Source of the DNA: Neorhizobium sp. UBA3556
Lineage (GTDB): Bacteria; Pseudomonadota; Alphaproteobacteria; Rhizobiales; Rhizobiaceae
DNA length: 64,000 nucleotides
Reading direction: 5' to 3'
Assembly: GCA_002376235.1 (NCBI GenBank)
Contig: DFNX01000016.1
Span: 248,001 to 312,000, forward strand
Shown here: positions 16,969 through 23,478 of the stretch, one piece after another
Position numbering within the stretch: position 1 is the stretch's first letter
How the letters are laid out: each line of letters starts with the position of its first letter
Position numbers and translations under genes: made by a program
The notes under the pieces: generated by a model
Databases searched by the model: none
What the model was told of the DNA's origin: nothing
Seen by the model: only the letters and a program-made list of their open reading frames with translations

Positions 16969-18045
16969 TCAGATCGATCGGCCGGCCCGGGCCAGTCCAT
17001 GTTCGACCAGCCGGTCGATGACTTCAGGGTAGCTGACGCCGCTTGCGGCCATGACCTTGGAATACATGCTGATATCGGTGAAGCCGGGAATTGTGTTCAA
17101 CTCGTTTACGAGAATGCGCCCATCCGAGGAGAGGAAGAAGTCGGCCCGCGCCATGCCATCACAACCGAGCGCGCGAAAAGCCTTGATGGCGAAGGCGCGG
17201 ATTTCGCCCTCGATATCCGGTGGCATCTGCGCCGGCACTCTCAGCGCCGCGCCATCCTCGTCGATGTATTTTGCATCGTAACTGTAAAAGCCGTGGCTCT
17301 CCGCCGGAACGATCTCGCCCGTAATCGAGACGAAAAGACTGCCGTCCGGTGATTCCAGTACCGCGCATTCGATCTCGCGGCCCTTGATGAATTCCTCGGC
17401 GAGAAGCTTGCTGTCGTGGCGAAAGCCTTCAGACAAAGCCGCGTCGTAACCGGCCTTCGTCAAAACCTTGCTGACGCCGACCGAAGACCCCTGGCGGGCG
17501 GGCTTGATGAAGACCGGCAGGCCGAGCGCCTGTTCCAGTTCCTCGAAAGTCGGAGCATCGCCCAGATAGATTGTCACGGAGCGGGCAGCCGGGATGCCGG
17601 CTTCGTTGAAAAGCCGCTTGGCGATATCCTTGTCGAGCGCATTGGCCGAACCGAGAATGCCGCAGCCGACAAGCGGTACGCGCGCCACTTCAGCCAGCCC
17701 TTGAACTGCACCGTCTTCTCCATGCAGGCCATGCAGCACGGGAAACAGAATGTCGATCTTCGGCAGTTCGTATGCCGCAGCACCGTCAGGAAGCGCAAGG
17801 ATGCGGCCCTTGCCGCCGGGGATCAGTGAAAGCTGGGTGCCACTTTCCGGCTTTGAGAGCGCTCCGCCCTCGAAGGCGCTGAGCAGCCATAGGCCTTCGC
17901 GACTGACAAAGACCGGTACCGCGTCGTATTTTTGCGGATCGAGCGCGTGCATGACATTGGTGGCCGAAAGCACCGACACGTCATGTTCCGCCGAACGCCC
18001 GCCGAACAAAACGGCAATACGCAGCCTGTCTGTATTTCCCGTCAT
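16969..18045 (-). CDS. ddlA: D-alanine-D-alanine ligase
   Basis: ATP-grasp enzyme (358 residues) that makes the D-Ala-D-Ala end of the peptidoglycan stem peptide. Features: LFGGRSAEHDVSVLSA at the N-terminus, HGLHGEDGAVQGL, the ATP-grasp FIKPARQGSSVGVSKV, and the metal-binding VNELNTIPGFT. The length fits the DdlA/VanA-type branch (about 360) better than DdlB (about 305). It is not beside mur genes, so it is probably a second Ddl copy. It is convergent with ssuB. Confidence 0.95.
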   Translation of the reverse strand: MTGNTDRLRIAVLFGGRSAEHDVSVLSATNVMHALDPQKYDAVPVFVSREGLWLLSAFEGGALSKPESGTQLSLIPGGKGRILALPDGAAAYELPKIDILFPVLHGLHGEDGAVQGLAEVARVPLVGCGILGSANALDKDIAKRLFNEAGIPAARSVTIYLGDAPTFEELEQALGLPVFIKPARQGSSVGVSKVLTKAGYDAALSEGFRHDSKLLAEEFIKGREIECAVLESPDGSLFVSITGEIVPAESHGFYSYDAKYIDEDGAALRVPAQMPPDIEGEIRAFAIKAFRALGCDGMARADFFLSSDGRILVNELNTIPGFTDISMYSKVMAASGVSYPEVIDRLVEHGLARAGRSI

Positions 18046-18112
18046 TTATCCCTCTCCAGTCCGCTGGCTGCCGGCATCCGATTCTGCATCGGTTTTCGCC
18101 CACCCCTTGCGA

Positions 18113-18139
18113 CGCCGTAAAACGGGCTGTTTTGCGGCG
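18113..18139. repeat. Hairpin between hemJ-like and ddl genes
   Basis: Stem of 11 bp with one G-T pair (18113-18123/18129-18139) and a 5-base loop. No T-run follows on either strand, so it is only a candidate 3'-end structure. Confidence 0.35.
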
Positions 18140-18169
18140 AATGCTCAGCGAAGATCAGAAAAGCCGAAA

Positions 18170-18583
18170 TCAGAACGGCTTGATGACGGCGAGCGCCACG
18201 ACGAGCACAAGACAGATCAGGATGACCGGCATGCCGATGCGCACGAAGGCATTGGGTTCAAGCTTCGGGTCGGCGGCCATCTTGCGCATGGCGGCCTGTT
18301 GCATGCCGTGCAGGGCCGAGAGAATGACCACCAGAAGAAGCTTGGCATGCAGCCAGCCATTGCCGGCAAAGCCGATATAACCGAAGGCCAGCCACAGGCC
18401 GAAAATCCAGGCGCCGGCAAGTGCGGCCATGGTCACGGTGCGGTCGTATTTGCGCAGCGCGACGATCACCCCGACACGGATCGGCGGCGGCACCATCGAG
18501 ATGACGAAGGCATTGATCAGCATGCCGCCGATAAGCAGGAAGTCGGAAAGTTGGTGCAGGGCCTTGATGGTGAAATACAGCAT
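18170..18583 (-). CDS. HemJ/CopD-like four-helix membrane protein
   Basis: Membrane protein of 137 residues with four hydrophobic helices. The first helix has a His (TIKALHQLSDFLL) and the third region WLHAKLLLVVILSALHG carries the His-Ala-Lys pattern seen in HemJ-type (UPF0093) protoporphyrinogen oxidases and CopD-family proteins. It lacks some of the strongly conserved HemJ flanks, so it may be a paralogue rather than HemJ itself. Its ATG shares one base with the stop of the DinB gene (TAATG), so the two are translationally coupled. Confidence 0.75.
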   Translation of the reverse strand: MLYFTIKALHQLSDFLLIGGMLINAFVISMVPPPIRVGVIVALRKYDRTVTMAALAGAWIFGLWLAFGYIGFAGNGWLHAKLLLVVILSALHGMQQAAMRKMAADPKLEPNAFVRIGMPVILICLVLVVALAVIKPF

Positions 18584-19149
18584 TATTGATCACTCCAGAT
18601 CATGGATTCGGTAAACCCGAGTTCAGCCAGATCCTGCGCTCGAAGCGCCTGTTCTGCCGGGTCTGATGGAAAGAATTCGTCCAGTTGCGGTGGCTTTACG
18701 CCTGTTGCGGATAACATCGCATGAACCTGTCCGCGATGATGTATCTGGTGCTGGAACAGATGCAACAGAATACGGTCGGTCGGCTCGACCTGCATATGCG
18801 TCTCGCGCGGAATACGGACCTCGGCGCAGAGCGTTTGGTCCGTAAGACCGCGACAGTGGTCGATGAGGCGGCGATCGGCGGCACGCTGCTCGCGGTCGAG
18901 ATCGGCAAGGGCGGGAAACGGGATTTCCGGCTCGAAGGCGGTAGCGCCCGGACAGTTTCCTTCCAGCGCACCGATATAGAGCCAGTCGACGGTCAGGATA
19001 TGGTTCAGCGTGTGGATGATCGACGGAAAGAAGTTTTGGCGCGGTGCGGCCAGGTCTTCGGCGGACAGCAATGAGCAGGCTTTCAGCAGCCGGTGATTGG
19101 CCCAGGCGTTGTTATAGGCCTGGGCGAGGATGTAGCGCTCGGGCTGCAT
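18583..19149 (-). CDS. DinB-family protein (metal-dependent hydrolase fold)
   Basis: Four-helix DinB/YfiT-like protein, 188 residues. Three metal-ligand histidines of the family are visible: HTLNHILTVDWLY near residue 50 and HQIHHRGQVHAML near residue 133. Family members are damage-inducible in Bacillus or act as thiol-dependent S-transferases; here the substrate is unknown. It is the upstream partner of the HemJ-like gene, with a one-base overlap. Confidence 0.88.
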   Translation of the reverse strand: MQPERYILAQAYNNAWANHRLLKACSLLSAEDLAAPRQNFFPSIIHTLNHILTVDWLYIGALEGNCPGATAFEPEIPFPALADLDREQRAADRRLIDHCRGLTDQTLCAEVRIPRETHMQVEPTDRILLHLFQHQIHHRGQVHAMLSATGVKPPQLDEFFPSDPAEQALRAQDLAELGFTESMIWSDQ

Positions 19150-19177
19150 TGTCGCATTCTCCGTTGAAGCGAAGAAA

Positions 19178-19987
19178 TTATCCCTTCAACTTTGCGATGA
19201 CCAGATGTCCCGGGCTGGGATTGCCGTCCTGCATGCGCACGTTGATGTCACTCATCTCGACGAGTTCGAAACCGGTCTCTGCCAGCCGTGTGCGGATATA
19301 GGCCGGAGAGTGCATGAAGCGCTGGTGCGGACCGACCATGTAAGTGCGTTCATCGCCTTCCGGCAGGGATTCGGAGGAGAAGATGAACAGGCCGCCGGCG
19401 ACCATGCTTTCAGCCGCTCCGAAGAACAGCGCTTCGAGCGCGCCGAGATAGGGAAGCACGTCGGTGGCCGTGATCAGGTCGAAAGGCTCGTCGTCATTGT
19501 CTTCGAGAAAGTCCTCGACTTCCGCGACATAAAGCGTCTCGTAGAGATCCTTCTCGTGGGCGATCTCGACCATGTTTTCGGAAATGTCGATGCCGGTAAT
19601 GTCGTCGACCATGTCGCGCAGCGTGCCGCCGGTCAGCCCCGTGCCGCAGCCGAGATCGAGCATGCGCTTGAACGGGCCGAGCTTCAGCTCCTGCAGGCGC
19701 TGGCGCACCAGAACCGGGACGGCATAACCGAGCTGTTCGACGAGGATGTCTTCGAAGCTTTCCGCATGCTGGTCGAACAGCGTCTCGACATAGGCATCGG
19801 GCGCTTTGGGCGGTGCTTCGCCACGCCCCATGGAAGCGAGGCGCACCGCAGCGCCACCATGATCTTCCGGATCGATTTCGAGCACCTGGCGATAGGCTTC
19901 AACGGCAGCATCGATCTCGCCGGCCTTTTCGTGTGCAAGCGCCTTGTTATAGGCTTCCGCCAATGCTTCTTCGTCGATCTTCGCCAT
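19178..19987 (-). CDS. SAM-dependent methyltransferase with N-terminal TPR
   Basis: Class I methyltransferase of 269 residues. One tetratricopeptide-like repeat (residues about 3-40: EEALAEAYNKALAHEKAGEIDAA) precedes the Rossmann methyltransferase domain, with SAM motif LDLGCGTGLTG, acidic GIDISENM and the post-motif TATDVLPYLG. ATG 19987 is 8 bases from GAGG; ATG 19993 is too near it. The target molecule is unknown; this architecture is common in rhizobia. Confidence 0.88.
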   Translation of the reverse strand: MAKIDEEALAEAYNKALAHEKAGEIDAAVEAYRQVLEIDPEDHGGAAVRLASMGRGEAPPKAPDAYVETLFDQHAESFEDILVEQLGYAVPVLVRQRLQELKLGPFKRMLDLGCGTGLTGGTLRDMVDDITGIDISENMVEIAHEKDLYETLYVAEVEDFLEDNDDEPFDLITATDVLPYLGALEALFFGAAESMVAGGLFIFSSESLPEGDERTYMVGPHQRFMHSPAYIRTRLAETGFELVEMSDINVRMQDGNPSPGHLVIAKLKG

Positions 19988-20064
19988 AACCATATCCTCG
20001 TTGTTGCGAGCGCTTTACGTGTCGCGGCACCTTTTGGCAATTGCGAGGATTGGTCGTGGCCTAT

Positions 20065-20328
20065 TCAGTGCAGGATGATTTCGCCCTTTACCTGCCGCCA
20101 CTCGCTGGCTGATATCAGCTTGCGATGCACATAGCGCACGGAATGGATCGGTCCTTCCAGCTTCTCCTGCCAGAATTTCAGAAAGCCGTTCATTTCCGGA
20201 AAGTCGGGGGCCAGATCGTAATTCTGCCAGACATAGCTCTGCAGCAGGGCAGGGTGGTCCGGCATGCGATAGAAGATCTGGGCGGTGGTGAGGCCGTAGC
20301 CTCGCAGCATCATTTCGAGTTCCGACAT
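20065..20328 (-). CDS. usg: Usg protein
   Basis: Small protein (87 residues) of the Usg family, conserved in alphaproteobacteria and named from its place near tryptophan genes, of unknown function. The sequence (LRGYGLTTAQIFYRMPDHP, then LKFWQEKLEGPIHSVRYVH) is clearly this family. AAGGGAACAGCAG precedes the ATG, and a perfect 13-bp hairpin lies just upstream at 20342-20372. No trp gene is adjacent here. Confidence 0.9.
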   Translation of the reverse strand: MSELEMMLRGYGLTTAQIFYRMPDHPALLQSYVWQNYDLAPDFPEMNGFLKFWQEKLEGPIHSVRYVHRKLISASEWRQVKGEIILH

Positions 20329-20341
20329 CTGCTGTTCCCTT

Positions 20342-20372
20342 TTTCAATGACGCATTGCCTGCGTCATTGAAA
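20342..20372 (-). promoter_or_regulatory. 13-bp perfect hairpin upstream of usg
   Basis: Arms TTTCAATGACGCA (20342-20354) and TGCGTCATTGAAA (20360-20372) with a 5-base loop, 14 bases upstream of the usg ATG. There is no T-run on the usg strand, so a leader hairpin or an operator is likelier than a terminator. Confidence 0.5.
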
Positions 20373-20471
20373 TGGGATCATGTCATGCTTAATGGAAGCT
20401 TGATGATTGTCGCTTTTGCTAAAATTTATATTTTATTTCAGTCTGTTAGCATCTCTCTTTTGTGAGTGCTG

Positions 20472-21302
20472 CTATCGCACCAGGTGGCGGGTCAGGCGCC
20501 GTTCAATGAAGTTCCAAAGGTGCCTCAAAGCTTCGACCATGGTGAGGTAGAAGATCGCCGCCCAGAGATAGGTCTGGTAATCGAACGTCCGCGAGAAGGC
20601 GTAGCGCGTCTCGCCCATCAGGTCATAGACGGTGACGATGGCAACGACGGCCGAGCCCTTGATCATCAGGATGATCTCGTTGCCATAGGGGCGAAGCGCC
20701 ACGATCAGGGCTTGCGGCAGGACGATTTTCCAGAAGGCGACACGCTTGGAAATTCCAAGTGCGGCTGCACCCTCATGCTGGCCGACCGGAACGCTCTGGA
20801 TCGCGCCGCGCAGGATTTCAGCCTGATAGGCGGCCGTGTTCAGCGTCAGCGAGAAGAGACCGCAATACCAGGCCTCGCGGAAGAACCACCACAGGCCGAC
20901 GCTCTCCAGTTGAGGCCGGAAACTGCCGAGACCGTAATAGATGAGGAACAGCTGGGCGAGCAGCGGTGTCGAGCGAAAGATATAGACATAGGCGTAGGCA
21001 ATCGCATTCAGCACGCGGTTCTTCGACATGCGGGCGAATGCGATCGGCAGTGAGAGAATGGCCCCGAGCACGATCGAAATGCCGACCAGTGAAATCGTCG
21101 TCCACAAGCCGTTGAGGTAACGCGGTCCGTAACGCTCGAATTTGGCCGGGTCCCATCCCTCGATCACCATGCTGATGAGGGCCATGGCGAGCAGGGCCCA
21201 CAGGATCAGCACGCCGATGCCGACGACCTTCGCCGTCGTCAAAGGCCGGTGCAGAACTGCTGGCGCCGGGCGTGGCGGGATCATTTCATGCGTCACGCTC
21301 AT
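20472..21302 (-). CDS. Polar amino-acid ABC transporter permease (HisM/ArtM-like)
   Basis: Inner-membrane permease of the His/Glu/Gln/Arg/opine family (276 residues). A 30-residue polar N-terminus is followed by about five to six helices; IFRSTPLLAQLFLIYYGL and the EAA loop GAAALGISKRVAFWKIVLPQALIV are family-typical. It overlaps the sister permease by 4 bases (ATGA). The substrate is probably a basic amino acid, judged from the binding protein. No ATPase gene follows; the next gene is usg. Confidence 0.92.
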   Translation of the reverse strand: MSVTHEMIPPRPAPAVLHRPLTTAKVVGIGVLILWALLAMALISMVIEGWDPAKFERYGPRYLNGLWTTISLVGISIVLGAILSLPIAFARMSKNRVLNAIAYAYVYIFRSTPLLAQLFLIYYGLGSFRPQLESVGLWWFFREAWYCGLFSLTLNTAAYQAEILRGAIQSVPVGQHEGAAALGISKRVAFWKIVLPQALIVALRPYGNEIILMIKGSAVVAIVTVYDLMGETRYAFSRTFDYQTYLWAAIFYLTMVEALRHLWNFIERRLTRHLVR

Positions 21303-22081
21303 CGGGAAACCTCCGACCGCTTGGCCCAGCGTTCAATGAAGCCGAGACCGTAGGAGGAGATCATCGCCAGGATCAGGTAGAGCAGGCAGGCGAGGAAATA
21401 GAAGAAGAAGGCTTCCTTGCTGACGCGTGCCGCAACACCCGTCTGGCGCACGATATCGGCAAGCCCGATGACCGAGACATAGGATGTGTCCTTGAGCAGG
21501 ATCAGCCACAGATTGGTAAGCCCGGGCAGGGCAATACGGATGAGCTGGGGCAGAACGATCAGCACCATCGTCTTGCTGCGGCGAAGACCGAGCGCATCGC
21601 CAGCCTCATATTGTCCGCGCGGAATGGCGCGAAAGGCTGACAGCAGCACTTCCGACGAATAGGAGGAAAATACGACCGAGAGCGCCACCATGCCGGCGAC
21701 AAAAGCGTTGATCTCGACGCGTCCGTCATAACCGAAGAAGGAAAGCACCGACTGGATCAGCATCTGTGCGCCGTAATAGACGATGAACAGCGTCAGCAGC
21801 TCCGGCAGGCCACGAAAGATCGTCGTGTAGATGCCGGCGGCGAGCCTGAGCAGCTTTTCTTCCGACTGGGCGGCAAGCGCGATCAGGAAGCCGATGATGA
21901 TGCCGACCGGCAATGTTGCCAAGGCAAGCGTGATTGTAACCTTGACGCCAAAGGCGATTTCGTCGCCCCAGCCGCGATCACCGCAAGAGACAAGTCCGTT
22001 GCCTCCAAGCCAGGTGAAAACGCCGACAGGACCGCAAAACGGGTCAAGTGTATCAAAGAGGGCGGAGAGCCATCCGCTCAT
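21299..22081 (-). CDS. Polar amino-acid ABC transporter permease (HisQ/ArtQ-like)
   Basis: Second permease of the importer, 260 residues. It has the family stretch IFRGLPELLTLFIVYYG and the coupling loop GDALGLRRSKTMVLIVLPQLIRIALPG. A longer polar N-terminal part (residues 1-40, with two Cys) is unusual for HisQ. It overlaps the downstream permease gene by 4 bases and is separated from the binding-protein gene by a strong terminator, so it should be expressed at a lower level. Confidence 0.92.
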   Translation of the reverse strand: MSGWLSALFDTLDPFCGPVGVFTWLGGNGLVSCGDRGWGDEIAFGVKVTITLALATLPVGIIIGFLIALAAQSEEKLLRLAAGIYTTIFRGLPELLTLFIVYYGAQMLIQSVLSFFGYDGRVEINAFVAGMVALSVVFSSYSSEVLLSAFRAIPRGQYEAGDALGLRRSKTMVLIVLPQLIRIALPGLTNLWLILLKDTSYVSVIGLADIVRQTGVAARVSKEAFFFYFLACLLYLILAMISSYGLGFIERWAKRSEVSR

Positions 22082-22184
22082 AGGATCGTGTTCCGGTTCA
22101 TATTCCCCTGCGGCTTATGTCGTGCCGCTTTCAAATGCCAATTAAAATGGAAAATTTCTTGAGGACAAGTGCTTCACAAAAATG

Positions 22185-22216
22185 AAAGCGGCGGAAGGTG
22201 ACCCTTCCGCCGCTTT
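22185..22216 (-). terminator. Strong hairpin between binding protein and permease genes
   Basis: Perfect 14-bp stem (22185-22198/22203-22216) with a 4-base loop. On the minus strand it is followed by TTTCATTTTT. Placed inside the operon, it should stop most transcripts after the binding-protein gene and protect its mRNA, so the binding protein is made in excess. Confidence 0.75.
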
Positions 22217-22233
22217 TTCACGAGAAAAGTAGA

Positions 22234-23019
22234 TTACTGTTCGCCGCCATAGACGTCGAAGTCGAAATACTTGTCCTGGATCTTCTTGTAGGTGCCGTCG
22301 GCACGGATCGCAGCGATTGCGGTGGTCAGCTTGTCGGCGAGCGCCTGCTCGTCCTTGCGCACTGCAATGCCGGCACCCTGGCCGTTGATTTCCGGATCGA
22401 CCGGAAGCGGGGTCAGGATCTTGCAGCAGGAGCCGGCATCCGATTTGACCCACTCGGTCAGAACGACGATATCATCGACGACGCCATCGATACGGCCGTT
22501 GGTCAGGTCGAGCTTGTATTCGTCGGCGGTCGGATAGAGCTTTTCATCCGAATCCGGGAAATGCTTCTCGACATAGTTGGCATGGCTGGTCGAACCCTGT
22601 GCGCCAATGGCCTTGCCCTTCAGCGATTCTGCGGTTGCTTCCGTCAGCGGCGAATCCTTCGGCACGGCGATTGCCGGAGGCGTGTTGTAGTACTTCTTCG
22701 AGAAGGTTACCTGCTGCTGACGCTCAGGCGTGATCGACATCGAAGCGATGATCGCGTCGAACTTCTTCGACTGCAGCGCCGGAATGATGCCGTCCCAGTC
22801 ATTGGTGACGAAGGTGCACTCGGTCTTCATCTGGACGCAGAGCGCCTTGGCGATGTCGATGTCGAAGCCGGTCAGTTCGCCGTTGGATTCGAGAACGTTG
22901 AAGGGCGGGTAGGCACCTTCCGTACCGATTACCAGCTTTTCCTGTGCAGAAGCGGCGCCAGCGAAAAGCGAGATCGCTGCGATCGACGCGGCAGCAAACA
23001 AACGGGTGGAGATGTTCAT
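22234..23019 (-). CDS. Polar amino-acid ABC transporter substrate-binding protein (HisJ-like)
   Basis: Periplasmic binding protein (family 3), 261 residues. Signal peptide MNISTRLFAAASIAAI to ASAQ (cleavage about residue 25), then LVIGTEGAYPPFNVLESNG, the family signature GFDIDIAKALC, and FDAIIASMSITPERQQ. Basic amino acids (Lys/Arg/Orn/His) are the likely ligands from similarity; a CC pair (GSCCKI) is present. It is the first gene of an operon with two permeases. Confidence 0.92.
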   Translation of the reverse strand: MNISTRLFAAASIAAISLFAGAASAQEKLVIGTEGAYPPFNVLESNGELTGFDIDIAKALCVQMKTECTFVTNDWDGIIPALQSKKFDAIIASMSITPERQQQVTFSKKYYNTPPAIAVPKDSPLTEATAESLKGKAIGAQGSTSHANYVEKHFPDSDEKLYPTADEYKLDLTNGRIDGVVDDIVVLTEWVKSDAGSCCKILTPLPVDPEINGQGAGIAVRKDEQALADKLTTAIAAIRADGTYKKIQDKYFDFDVYGGEQ

Positions 23020-23478
23020 AATGGTCCTCTCTGTTGGCAGTCCGGCGGCGTTTTCTCGGTTTTTCGCAGCCGGTGAGGGGCGTTTTGCAGCCCTTGTTTT
23101 TTATAGATACCGGCTCCGGGAAAATTGCAACGGCATTTTCCATGGCAACCTCGGGCTTCACATCCCTTTGACGGATACCTCTCAACCGACATGTCGCTAA
23201 ACGGTTCCTGGAAGAAAATGCATAACGTCAAGGGCGGCACTGTTTGCTATGCGCCAAGATGGCGCAGGCATAGTCGCCGATGAATACTTCATTCAAGCAC
23301 GGTTCAGACTTTGGTCCCGATCATGCGGACCTTTGCGGCCGGCCATAATGGGAACCAAATTGGAACAAATACAGTTGTGGTGCCGCGAAAAACTGCCCGC
23401 AAGAGGTGGGCCGCAACAGGGATGACCGTTGGGGCCGTCGCGCGCATCTAGGGACGAAAGCCAGAAGAGGAAAATGTC
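23020..23478. other. 459-base divergent gap
   Basis: Regulatory region between the binding-protein gene and the OmpA-family gene. It holds a branched palindrome at 23247-23273 (arms CTATG/CATAG outside CGCC/GGCG) and a possible general-stress promoter at 23351-23376. Short open frames in it look like shadows. No RNA gene seen. Confidence 0.5.
23351..23376 (+). promoter_or_regulatory. Possible EcfG-type promoter of the OmpA-family gene
   Basis: GGAAC (23351-23355) followed after 19 bases by TT (23375-23376) fits the loose GGAAC-N18/19-TT consensus of alphaproteobacterial EcfG/RpoE2 promoters. A second GGAAC starts at 23362. Weak evidence from short motifs only. Confidence 0.3.
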
